NCBI GenBank assembly: GCA_963718695.1
Contig: OY970371.1
Location: 3,348,001 to 3,412,000, forward strand
Source: Manganitrophus sp963718695
Lineage (GTDB): Bacteria > Nitrospirota > Nitrospiria > SBBL01 > Manganitrophaceae
Direction of reading: 5' to 3'
Length of the DNA stretch: 64,000 nucleotides
The notes under the pieces are model-generated. The model worked only from the letters and a program-made list of their open reading frames with translations, made no database searches and was not told where the DNA came from. A program made the position numbers and the translations under genes. This document shows positions 31,989-40,099 of this stretch, piece after piece. Within the stretch, counting starts at the first letter, position 1. Every line of letters starts with the position of its first letter.

Positions 31989-32578
31989 GATACTACCTCG
32001 GCCCGATGCTTTGGATGGGGTTGATGTTCCTCTTCTCCACCGACGTCGGCTCGATGGACAATACCAACGCCTTCCTCGCTCCCCTGATTAAGGTTTTCGC
32101 TCCTGAAATTTCCCGGAAAAATCTGGTCATCACACTGATCGCAATCCGGAAGCTCGCCCATGTGGTGGAATATGCCATTCTCTCGATCTTGTGGCTCTAC
32201 GCCCTCAAACAGGGAAGACCGGGTTGGTCGTGGCGGGACGCCTTGGGCACCGTCGGGATTTGCATGGTCTATGCCGGAATCGACGAATTTCACCAAGGAT
32301 TCGTTCTCTCACGCACCGGCAGCCTCCATGATGTCGGCATCGACACCTTTGGGGCCGTCCTCGGAGTGACCCTCTGGAGCTTCTCCCGCGGCGACGTTTC
32401 GACCCTCAAGGCAAAATTCTTCGGCTGGTGGTTCGCGTGGGGGATCTTCTCGGCCATCATGGTGCTCATCGTCTTAAGGGGAGGGACCCTCTCTTTTTGG
32501 AAGATGTTATTGATCATTCTGAGCACCGGGGTCCTCTCCGGCGCCGCGGGGGTGATTTATTATGGCCGGCATCGCTGA
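31985..32578 (+). CDS. VanZ family membrane protein
   Basis: 197 residues with about five hydrophobic helices. The VanZ signature is present: FLFSTD near the start, IRKLAHVVEYAILSILWLYAL, VYAGIDEFHQGFVLSRTGSLHDVGIDTFGAVLGVTL. Family members include teicoplanin-resistance VanZ and many phosphotransbutyrylase-like proteins of unknown role. It overlaps the preceding gene by 4 bases and the comF gene by 17 bases. Confidence 0.9.
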   Translation: MRYYLGPMLWMGLMFLFSTDVGSMDNTNAFLAPLIKVFAPEISRKNLVITLIAIRKLAHVVEYAILSILWLYALKQGRPGWSWRDALGTVGICMVYAGIDEFHQGFVLSRTGSLHDVGIDTFGAVLGVTLWSFSRGDVSTLKAKFFGWWFAWGIFSAIMVLIVLRGGTLSFWKMLLIILSTGVLSGAAGVIYYGRHR

Positions 32579-33308
32579 CCGTTGGCCCCGTCTTTTGAAA
32601 AAGCTCCTCGATTTGATCTATCCCCGCGCATGTGCCCATTGCGATGTTCCGATTTCGGGTGAAGGGCCAGACCTTCCTTATTGCTCCGCCTGTTGGGGAA
32701 CAATCCGGCCGCTGACGGGACCCCAGTGTCCGGTCTGCGCAACCCCCTTCTCTTCCCCCTCCGCGCTCACGCACAGTCCTCATCATCATTGCGCGGAATG
32801 CCGCGAGGATCTCCCGGCGTTCTCACGCGCCCTGACCCCTTATGCGTACGAGGGAATCCTCGCCGAAGCGATACAGCGCTTCAAATATCAAAAACAGACC
32901 ACACTGGCCGACCCATTGGCCGGCCTGCTCCGAGAGAAGCTGACGGACATTCAATTCGATCGGGTCGCCGCCATCCCGCTCCATCCAATCCGCCTCCGGA
33001 CACGGGAGTTTAATCAATCGCTCCTGCTGGCGCAGAAAATCGCGCGCTTTACCCAGGTTCCCCTCCTCGTTGACGTGCTGCATCGCTCCCGAGACACCCT
33101 CCCCCAGGTCGGTCTTTCTCGAAAAGAGCGGGCGCAGAATGTCCGGCGGGCCTTTCATCTATCGAATCCAGCGTCGCTAGAAGGAAAACGCATCCTGCTG
33201 GTGGATGATGTTTATACTACCGGAGCCACCCTGCGGGAAGGGGCGAACATCCTCCTGAAGGGCGGGGCCAAAGAGGTAACAGTCGCCGCGGTAGCGCGGA
33301 TGGTATGA
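32562..33308 (+). CDS. ComF family phosphoribosyltransferase-like protein
   Basis: 248 residues. Four CxxC pairs in the N-terminal third (CAHC, CSAC, CPVC, CAEC) form zinc-binding sites, followed by a PRTase domain with the PRPP-loop ILLVDDVYTTGATLREGA (about 215-232) and RTREFNQSLLLAQ. ComF proteins take part in DNA uptake for natural transformation or in pyrimidine salvage-like roles; no other competence gene is nearby. Overlaps the VanZ gene by 17 bases. Confidence 0.92.
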   Translation: MAGIADRWPRLLKKLLDLIYPRACAHCDVPISGEGPDLPYCSACWGTIRPLTGPQCPVCATPFSSPSALTHSPHHHCAECREDLPAFSRALTPYAYEGILAEAIQRFKYQKQTTLADPLAGLLREKLTDIQFDRVAAIPLHPIRLRTREFNQSLLLAQKIARFTQVPLLVDVLHRSRDTLPQVGLSRKERAQNVRRAFHLSNPASLEGKRILLVDDVYTTGATLREGANILLKGGAKEVTVAAVARMV

Positions 33309-33413
33309 AAAAGGATTAACAGAGAGGAATTGGAAAATGACGGGTAGGTGCGGACGGATTAAAACTCTGGTTTTTCCGTCCTCATTTAATCCCTCCTGCT
33401 TTTAGACAACCCC

Positions 33414-33442
33414 TTGTATTTTTCACACAACCTCGCTATGAT
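33414..33442 (+). promoter_or_regulatory. promoter upstream of 33482 gene
   Basis: TTGTAT (33414-33419), 17 bases, TATGAT (33437-33442); the gene has an AAAGGAAGG ribosome-binding site. Confidence 0.5.
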
Positions 33443-33481
33443 ATCTTCCCACATTCGCTTAAATAATAAAGGAAGGCTTTT

Positions 33482-33883
33482 ATGCAACAACATGTGGAGC
33501 AACAGATTCAAGTCCCGACCCGAGAAGCGGTCGTTGAAAAAAAAGACCTTGGCGCCCTCTGGGCGGTGGGGGTCGTTCTCTCTTTGATTCTCGCCCTCGC
33601 CGGATACGCCTGGAACCCGCCCCGGTATGAAGCGCTGGTCAGCAACAGCGTCGACCCGACCGAAGCCCAGGTCGAAAACAGCCAGAACAAAATCGTCACC
33701 GATGCCCTCAATGAAGGAAGAATCGAATACCATTCCAGCATGGCCAAACTGGTCCGTCTCCGTCCCGCCCACGAGATCTTTTTCATCGACCTGATTCGGG
33801 TCCTTCTCTTCCCCTCCGCTCCCATCCTTATCATCGGGAGTCTGACTCGAAAAAGCATCCAACAAGCAAGAGAGAGGGAATAA
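33482..33883 (+). CDS. two-helix membrane protein (hypothetical)
   Basis: 133 residues. Helix one is LGALWAVGVVLSLILALAGYAW (about 23-44) and helix two IDLIRVLLFPSAPILIIGSL (about 102-121), with a soluble loop between. Precedes the ABC exporter gene by 54 bases in the same direction and may be co-expressed. No family recognised. Confidence 0.68.
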   Translation: MQQHVEQQIQVPTREAVVEKKDLGALWAVGVVLSLILALAGYAWNPPRYEALVSNSVDPTEAQVENSQNKIVTDALNEGRIEYHSSMAKLVRLRPAHEIFFIDLIRVLLFPSAPILIIGSLTRKSIQQARERE

Positions 33884-33937
33884 GAACCGAATCTTCTATG
33901 CCCGCCGTTGATCTGATTCGATAAAGGCCCGCGCACC

Positions 33938-35704
33938 GTGCAGATTCAAAGCGACCCCTCTCTCCGCCGCATCCTCGGCTTTACCCGCCCCCATTGGGGG
34001 ACGATGGCGCTGGCGACCTTCTTTCTTCTTTTATCCTCTCTGATCAGCTTGGGACTTCCCTGGGTCGTTCGCCAACAGGTCGATTCGATCCTGGTGGACC
34101 GCCAAATGGTCACCCTGACCCTCTTGCTCGGCTTGATCGTTCTTTTTCTGATCCAAGCTTTCTTTTCGTTCGGCCACAACTATCTCCTTGGAGCGGTCGG
34201 CCAGCGGGTTCTCGCGGAGCTTCGAATCACCCTCTTCTCGCACCTTCAAACCCTCTCCCTCTCCTTCTTCACCCAACGGAGGACGGGAGAACTCCTCTCT
34301 CGATTGACCAACGATCTGGCGGTGATTCAGACCCTCTCGACCGAGCTGCCGGTGAACCTCACCCGGCAAACATTGACCTTGATCGGCGGCGTCGCCATTC
34401 TCCTCTATATGAACTGGCGGCTTACTTTTCTCGTTCTCCTCCTGATCCCGATCGTGGTCGCGATCGCCCGATGGATGGGGAAGCGGCTGAAGAAATTTTC
34501 CTTGTCGGTGCAGGACCATCTGGCCGACACCACCACCCTGATGGAGGAGATGATCTCCGGAATCCGGACGATCAAGTCATTCAGCCGTGAGTCCCATGAG
34601 CAGATCCGCTTTTCACGGCAGATCGAAAAAACGCTCGAGGTCACCCTGGCGCGGCTCCGGATCTCGGCGGCTTTCGGCCCGGTCATGATCTTCTTGGGGT
34701 TCAGCGCGGCGACCGGAATCCTCTGGTACGGCGCCAGAGAGATCCTTCTCGGGAAGATCACGCCCGGAGAGATTATTGCCTTTATCATCTACGCCATGAT
34801 CATCACTGGGCCGATCGGGAGTTTTGCCCGTCTCTTCTCGCAGTTACAGGAAGGATTGGGATCGAGCCAACGGGTCTTCGAAATTCTCGACACGAAACCA
34901 CTCGTCACCGACGGCCCGAACGCCCGCCCGCTCCCGCCGATTCGAGGGGAGGTTCTCTTCAAAGAGGTCTCGTTTCACTACCTCGCCGACCAGCCGGTGC
35001 TTCAAGAGATCTCTTTCACGATCCAACCGGGAGAAAAAGTGGCCCTCATCGGCCCCAGCGGCGCCGGAAAGAGCACCCTGATCCACCTCCTTCACCGCTT
35101 TTACGATCCGATCTCCGGATCGATCCAGGTGGATGGCTACCCGCTCAAAGAAGTCTCGATCAAAAGTTATTACGACCAGATCGCCTATGTTCCCCAAGAG
35201 GTGATTCTCTTCGGCGGAACGCTGCGCGAGAATATTCTCTATGGAAAACCCGATGCGACGGAGGGGGAGCTGCTTGCCGCTTCCCGGGCCGCGCACGCGC
35301 ATGGTTTCATCACCGCGTTTCCCCAAGGATACGAGACGCAGGTCGGGGAGAAAGGCTTGACCCTCTCGGGAGGCCAACGCCAACGAATTGCGATCGCCCG
35401 TGCCTTTCTAAAAAACCCACGGTTGCTCATCTTGGACGAGGCGACCGCTTATCTCGACAACGAATCGGAGCGCTTCGTTCAAGAGGCTTTAGAGCGATTG
35501 ATGGCGGGAAAGACGACCTTCGTGATCGCCCATCGGCTGACGACCATCCAAAAGGCCGACCGGATCTTGGTTTTGAACAAAGGATCCCTGGTGGAACAGG
35601 GAACCCATCCGGAATTGATGAAGCAGCAGGGGCTTTACTACCATCTCTACACGCTTAAGATGGTTGGGGCGGAAACCGCCATTCCGGAACGAGAGACTTT
35701 CTAA
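33938..35704 (+). CDS. ABC exporter, fused permease/ATPase (MsbA-like)
   Basis: 588 residues from GTG 33938. The N-terminal half has six membrane helices (ABC type IV fold). The ATPase half has Walker A IGPSGAGKST, Q-loop VPQEVILFGGTLRENILYG, signature LSGGQRQRIAIARA, Walker B LLILDEATAYLD and H-loop IAHRLTTI. Half-transporters of this form export lipids, lipid A cores, peptides or drugs; size and form fit MsbA or BmrA. Specific cargo unknown. Confidence 0.93.
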   Translation: MQIQSDPSLRRILGFTRPHWGTMALATFFLLLSSLISLGLPWVVRQQVDSILVDRQMVTLTLLLGLIVLFLIQAFFSFGHNYLLGAVGQRVLAELRITLFSHLQTLSLSFFTQRRTGELLSRLTNDLAVIQTLSTELPVNLTRQTLTLIGGVAILLYMNWRLTFLVLLLIPIVVAIARWMGKRLKKFSLSVQDHLADTTTLMEEMISGIRTIKSFSRESHEQIRFSRQIEKTLEVTLARLRISAAFGPVMIFLGFSAATGILWYGAREILLGKITPGEIIAFIIYAMIITGPIGSFARLFSQLQEGLGSSQRVFEILDTKPLVTDGPNARPLPPIRGEVLFKEVSFHYLADQPVLQEISFTIQPGEKVALIGPSGAGKSTLIHLLHRFYDPISGSIQVDGYPLKEVSIKSYYDQIAYVPQEVILFGGTLRENILYGKPDATEGELLAASRAAHAHGFITAFPQGYETQVGEKGLTLSGGQRQRIAIARAFLKNPRLLILDEATAYLDNESERFVQEALERLMAGKTTFVIAHRLTTIQKADRILVLNKGSLVEQGTHPELMKQQGLYYHLYTLKMVGAETAIPERETF

Positions 35705-35798
35705 GCTGGATTCCATTCCTCTTTTTAAATCCCCATTGCCTCAAGGGCATCTTGAATCGCCTGAAACGAATCCGCTAAAATAAAAGAGAGGTGATGAA

Positions 35799-36278
35799 AT
35801 GAGCCCAACATTAAAAAATTATCTGGATCAGAATCAAATCGCCTATGAAGTGACCTCCCATCCGGAGGCGTACACCTCCCAAGAGGTCGCGGCGGCCCTT
35901 CACAAGACCGGAAAACGGTTGGCCAAGGTCGTCATGGTGAAGGCGGGAGAGCAGTTGGTGATGTGCGTCTTGCCGGCCCATGAGCTGATCGATATCGGCC
36001 GGTTGGAACAGATCCTTGGAAGCAAACAGGTCCGCTTGGCGACCGAGGAAGAGTTTAAGGCGCTCTGTTCCGATTGCGAGGTCGGCGCCATGCCCCCCTT
36101 CGGTAATCTCTACAACGTCCCTGTCTACCTCGATGAGCGGCTTGCCCAGTACGACAAATTCTATTTCGAGGCGGGAAGCCACACCGAGATCGTGACCATG
36201 TCGATGGACGATTACCGTCGGCTGGTCTCCCCCAAGATCGCCCTGTTCGGAAGGTTTTCGAGGCCGAAAGCGGCTTAA
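35799..36278 (+). CDS. YbaK/ProX-type aminoacyl-tRNA deacylase domain protein
   Basis: 159 residues. LKNYLDQNQIAYEVTSHPEAYTSQEVAAALHKTGKRLAKVVMVKAGEQLVMCVLPAHELIDIGRLEQIL...CEVGAMPPFGNLYNVPVYLDERLAQYDKFYFEAGSHTEIVTMSMDDYRRLV is the YbaK fold, with the conserved Lys in AKVVMVK and the GxxPPFG loop. Such proteins hydrolyse mischarged tRNAs. AGAGGTGATG box before the ATG. Confidence 0.9.
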   Translation: MSPTLKNYLDQNQIAYEVTSHPEAYTSQEVAAALHKTGKRLAKVVMVKAGEQLVMCVLPAHELIDIGRLEQILGSKQVRLATEEEFKALCSDCEVGAMPPFGNLYNVPVYLDERLAQYDKFYFEAGSHTEIVTMSMDDYRRLVSPKIALFGRFSRPKAA

Positions 36279-36331
36279 GTCGCTCGAAATGCTCCGGCGA
36301 GAGATCCCTTACTGGAACGCGGGATTGCGTT

Positions 36332-37036
36332 TTACTTCCGATCGGACCGATACCACCTTGCCAACCTTCGGGGAGAAACGCCCCCTAAATAAAGGGTCAG
36401 CAAAAAAAAATTGCGAAGGCTCGTATAATAAATCCCCTCCTGGAACCAGCGCCGAGGAGAGGTTGTGATCTCCTCCTTAACGAGAACGACTTTCCCCTCT
36501 TTCTTCAAACGCCGGATAAAATCGACATCCTCCATGAGAGGCAGGTCTGCATAGCCGCCCAAACGCTCAAAAACCTCCCTTCGGACAAAAATCCCCTGAT
36601 CGCCGTATGGAAGCTTGAAAACCCGGGATCTGAGATTGGCCAGTTTCTCGATGGTTTTTAAAAAGAAAATGTCGGAATCGATCCGAAATCGAAAGGCCCC
36701 TCCGACGACCCCAGGCGACCCGATTACTTCCGAAATGGCATCGATCGCCCCTTCCGGAAGAAGAGAGTCGGCATGAAAAAAAAGGAAGATCTCTCCGGTG
36801 GCCTGTTTTGCCCCGGCGTTCATCTGCCGGGCCCGGCCCCGTTCGCAGTAAAGGACGAGCCGCGCTTGGGATGAAGGCCGATCCAACCAGGCCTGAAGAA
36901 TGGCGACGGTCCCATCGGTACTCCCTCCATCGACAATAATGATCTCCGCCGAGGGAAATCGCTCCAGTTGATCGAGCGTTCGCCGGAGCATCTCTTTCTC
37001 ATTCAGTATCGGGATAATGATGGAAATTTTCTTCAT
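36332..37036 (-). CDS. family 2 glycosyltransferase (TIGR04283-like)
   Basis: 234 residues. A GT-A fold: ISIIIPILNEKEMLRRTLDQL, IIIVDGGSTDGT, RGRARQMNAGAKQATGEIFLFFHADSLLP with the metal-binding HAD, and GDQGIFVRREVFERLGGYADLPLMEDVDFIRRL with the catalytic ED. This subgroup often clusters with TIGR04282 glycosyltransferases and carotenoid or hopanoid genes; here its neighbour is a polyprenyl synthase. Acceptor unknown. Confidence 0.9.
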   Translation of the reverse strand: MKKISIIIPILNEKEMLRRTLDQLERFPSAEIIIVDGGSTDGTVAILQAWLDRPSSQARLVLYCERGRARQMNAGAKQATGEIFLFFHADSLLPEGAIDAISEVIGSPGVVGGAFRFRIDSDIFFLKTIEKLANLRSRVFKLPYGDQGIFVRREVFERLGGYADLPLMEDVDFIRRLKKEGKVVLVKEEITTSPRRWFQEGIYYTSLRNFFLLTLYLGGVSPRRLARWYRSDRK

Positions 37037-37069
37037 TTGGAAACTGCAGAGAGGAAAATACGGGAAGTG

Positions 37070-38044
37070 TTAGTGATCTCTTCGGACGACGTAGTCGGCG
37101 ACGGTATAGAGGGCTTGACGATGGATGGAATCACTGAAAATGGATAGATCGCTCTTCGCGCGGTTGGCATAATCTTGCGCCTTTTGGTGAGCATAAGCGA
37201 TGGAGCCGTATTGCTCCATCATTCCAATGACGTAGTTAAGATCTCTCTTGAGAAGGACGTCTTTCTTGACGATCTTCTTGATCTCCTTTTTCTCTTTTGA
37301 AGAGCAACTCTGAAGCAGGTGGAGAAGCGGCAGGGTCACCTTTCCTTCTCTGATATCCTTCCCGGGAGACTTTCCGAAACGCTTGCGATCCGCGACATAA
37401 TCGAGCGTATCATCCGCCACTTGAAAGGCAATGCCTAAATTTCGACCATACCTCGAAAGGGCCTCCTTTCTCTCTTCAGATTCATTCGCGATAATTCCTC
37501 CCAGTCGGCATGATGTTGAGAGCAGGGCCGCCGTTTTGTATTCGATGATCTGAAGATAGGTTGCCTCAGTCAGATCAAAATCGCGGCTATGGACCAACTG
37601 GAGGGTTTCCCCCTCGGTCATCCTTCGGCAGGTGGTGGAGAGAAGATAATTAATCTCAAAATTCTCCATCTTAACCGCTTGGCAGACGGCCAGGGTATAG
37701 AGGTAATCTCCGACCAAAATACTCGCTTGGTTCCCCCAAAGGAGACGGGCGGCTGGAATACCGCGGCGCAATTCGGCATTGTCCAGGACATCGTCGTGCA
37801 AAAGCGTCGCAGTGTGGATAAACTCGACCATTCCCGCCAGATGAATATGGCGTTTATCAACGGATTGGCAAAGCTGAGCGCTGATGACTAAGAGGAGGGG
37901 GCGAATTCGTTTTCCGCCGCTGCTCAAGATATGATAGGCGACCTTGTTGATGAGCGTGACCTCGGAATCGAGGCCTTTCTTGATCTGCTCTTCGACCTCG
38001 TCGAGGGCCTCTTTATAGTTGGACCAGACTTGATCCATCTCCAC
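37070..38044 (-). CDS. trans-polyprenyl diphosphate synthase (octaprenyl/heptaprenyl type)
   Basis: 324 residues, starting at GTG 38044 or ATG 38038. First Asp-rich motif LLHDDVLDNAELRRG and second AFQVADDTLDYVADRKRFGKSPGKDIREGKVTLPLL, with GGKRIRPLLLV near the N-terminus. Makes the long isoprenoid tail of quinones by condensing IPP. The spacing of bulky residues before the first motif fits a long-chain enzyme. Own promoter at 38085-38113. Confidence 0.92.
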   Translation of the reverse strand: MEMDQVWSNYKEALDEVEEQIKKGLDSEVTLINKVAYHILSSGGKRIRPLLLVISAQLCQSVDKRHIHLAGMVEFIHTATLLHDDVLDNAELRRGIPAARLLWGNQASILVGDYLYTLAVCQAVKMENFEINYLLSTTCRRMTEGETLQLVHSRDFDLTEATYLQIIEYKTAALLSTSCRLGGIIANESEERKEALSRYGRNLGIAFQVADDTLDYVADRKRFGKSPGKDIREGKVTLPLLHLLQSCSSKEKKEIKKIVKKDVLLKRDLNYVIGMMEQYGSIAYAHQKAQDYANRAKSDLSIFSDSIHRQALYTVADYVVRRDH

Positions 38045-38084
38045 CGCATCTGACCTAAATATAGGATAAAGTAAGCGTAAAAAA

Positions 38085-38113
38085 ATAGTAGGCTAAGCCA
38101 CAATCTAAGTCAA
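38085..38113 (-). promoter_or_regulatory. promoter of the polyprenyl synthase gene
   Basis: Minus strand TTGACT (38113-38108), 17-base spacer, TACTAT (38090-38085), 41 bases ahead of the start. Confidence 0.6.
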
Positions 38114-38183
38114 GCTAAAAACGATTCCGGATTGGAAGCGAACAATCTGCATTGTGAAGAAGGCCTATGGTATTTTCTGAGCG

Positions 38184-38843
38184 ATGATCACGGCCGACTC
38201 CATCCATCCGATCATGGCGATCCTGAAAAAGGAGGTACGCCGGTTAAAAGTGCCGGTCGTCGGCCTGATCGCACAGCAGACGCAAGATCCCTTCCAGGTC
38301 TTAATTTCTTGTCTCCTGAGCCTTCGAACACGAGATGAGACGACCGAAGCCGCCTCGGTCCGTCTCTTTAAATTGGCCGATATACCGGACCGGATGCTCG
38401 GCTTGCGCGCCGATCAGATTGAGTCCGCGATCTACCCGGTCTCTTTTTACCGAAACAAAACCAAGCAGATTCTCGCCCTTTGTCGGGACTTGATCGAGAA
38501 ATTCGACGGCAACGTCCCCGACGCTATTGAGGTCCTGCTCACCCTTCCCGGCGTGGGGAGAAAAACGGCCAATCTCGTCGTCACCGTGGCCTATCGGAAG
38601 CCGGGGATCTGCGTCGACACCCATGTTCATCGTATTTCAAACCGGATCGGATATATCCGGACGAAGAACCCCGAAGAAAGTGAAGTGGCGCTCCGAAAGA
38701 AACTTCCCAAACGCTACTGGATCACCTATAACGATCTCCTTGTTCCCTTTGGACAGTTTATCTGCAAACCGATCTCGCCGATCTGCAGCCGATGCGAGAT
38801 TTCCCTCTATTGTCGGCAAGTCGGTGTTGAGAAGAAGCGGTGA
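38184..38843 (+). CDS. nth: endonuclease III
   Basis: 219 residues. Base-excision repair glycosylase/AP lyase for oxidised pyrimidines. Helix-hairpin-helix LLTLPGVGRKTANLVV with the catalytic Lys, catalytic Asp in CVDTHVHRIS, and the 4Fe-4S motif CKPISPICSRCEISLYC (C-x6-C-x2-C-x5-C). All key residues are present. Confidence 0.96.
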   Translation: MITADSIHPIMAILKKEVRRLKVPVVGLIAQQTQDPFQVLISCLLSLRTRDETTEAASVRLFKLADIPDRMLGLRADQIESAIYPVSFYRNKTKQILALCRDLIEKFDGNVPDAIEVLLTLPGVGRKTANLVVTVAYRKPGICVDTHVHRISNRIGYIRTKNPEESEVALRKKLPKRYWITYNDLLVPFGQFICKPISPICSRCEISLYCRQVGVEKKR

Positions 38844-38884
38844 GTCTTTACTTTCTCTCATTCTATGCTAGACTCGGAGAACGT

Positions 38885-39169
38885 ATGGAACCCATCCCTT
38901 CACCTCAAAGTGGTCCCGTGGCACTACAGATTTCCATTCAGGGAAAGGTTTGTCACGTCCAGGAGGACAACCTCATCTGGATTTTCCAGGAGATGGGGTT
39001 GATCCGCTTCTCCAACAAGTTTTGCTGGAACGGGGAATGCAAAAATTGCGTGGTGACTTTCAAGATCGGTCCGGAAGGAGAGGAGCTAACCGAACGGGCC
39101 TGCAGAACGCCGGCGCAAGAAGGAATGATCATCACCGAAATGTCGCCGCAGTTTTATAAAAAACCGTAG
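38885..39169 (+). CDS. 2Fe-2S ferredoxin-like protein
   Basis: 94 residues from ATG 38885, preceded by GGAG; an in-frame start at 38840 would overlap nth. FSNKFCWNGECKNCVVTFKIGPEGEELTERACRTPAQEGM has the C-x4-C-x2-C plus a distant C arrangement of plant-type 2Fe-2S ferredoxins. Probably an electron carrier; partner unknown. Directly follows nth. Confidence 0.85.
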   Translation: MEPIPSPQSGPVALQISIQGKVCHVQEDNLIWIFQEMGLIRFSNKFCWNGECKNCVVTFKIGPEGEELTERACRTPAQEGMIITEMSPQFYKKP

Positions 39170-39172
39170 GCG

Positions 39173-39898
39173 CTAGGAGCGACGCGCCATCTGAACCTGC
39201 TTTGCCTTCCCCGGAGCCCCTTTTCCGCCCCCACCGACATTCAGAAACTGCTCATAGTAAGAAAGCACTTTTCCGGAATAATCCGTCGGAATGGTTTTAC
39301 CTGCCTTCAACCAACGAATCACCTTTCCAGGACCATAATTGTAAGCCGTCAGGGCGAGAGAAATGTCTCCAAACTTCAGATAGAGCATCCATAAATAATG
39401 AATACCGAGGCGAGTATTCAGGAACGGATCGAATAAAGGATCATTTCCGTGCCAAACGATATCGTTCATCTCCGCAACCTGCTTCCCGGTCGTTGGGATA
39501 ATTTGCATCAATCCAACGGCTCCCTTGGGAGAGACCGCCCAATTATAAAATGAGCTCTCCGTCGAGATCACCGCGACGATTAATTCGGGGTCAAATCCGT
39601 AGCGGCGACTCTCCTGATGGATGAAACTCGCCAGCTTCCGCTCCTGATTCTTATTCAATCCGGTCTTAAATCCTGAGAGAATCTCGAAGATTTTCTTCTC
39701 TTTCGGGGAATGTCCCCCCGGGTGAGAGGAAGAAGGGTGCTTTGCAGTCACTTCATGGGAGGGGTCCGCCGGCAACTGATGCAACGGCATGCCGCGCGAG
39801 TCTGAAAGGGATAAATCAGTGGAAAAGGGATGAAAAATAAAAAGACCGAGTGTTCCGGTTAATATCCAATATCGCCTATACTTCTGTCTCACCGACAT
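39173..39898 (-). CDS. lytic transglycosylase (SLT domain)
   Basis: 241 residues. An N-terminal hydrophobic segment (YWILTGTLGLFIFHPFSTDLSL) acts as signal or anchor, then a Pro/Ser/His-rich linker and an SLT domain: YGFDPELIVAVISTESSFYNWAVSPKGAVGLMQIIPTTGKQVAEM with catalytic Glu in STESSF, and LALTAYNYGPGKVIRWL. Cleaves peptidoglycan glycan strands, in the periplasm. Converges on the ferredoxin gene with a 3-base gap. Confidence 0.93.
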   Translation of the reverse strand: MSVRQKYRRYWILTGTLGLFIFHPFSTDLSLSDSRGMPLHQLPADPSHEVTAKHPSSSHPGGHSPKEKKIFEILSGFKTGLNKNQERKLASFIHQESRRYGFDPELIVAVISTESSFYNWAVSPKGAVGLMQIIPTTGKQVAEMNDIVWHGNDPLFDPFLNTRLGIHYLWMLYLKFGDISLALTAYNYGPGKVIRWLKAGKTIPTDYSGKVLSYYEQFLNVGGGGKGAPGKAKQVQMARRS

Positions 39899-40099
39899 CG
39901 GATCTGCCCCAATCGTTCCAATGATGAAAGATGATGGAACGCCTTTTTTGCAAATCCGAGGCCATACTAAAAGAGTAATATAAATGACGCCTTTAGGCGG
40001 AAAGAAGAGAGTTTATTCTGGGATATTCCACGAAATGATGTAACCGGATTGCAAACGATTGCACAAAAGATTCCTTTTCTGAATCGTTGAATGGTCAAT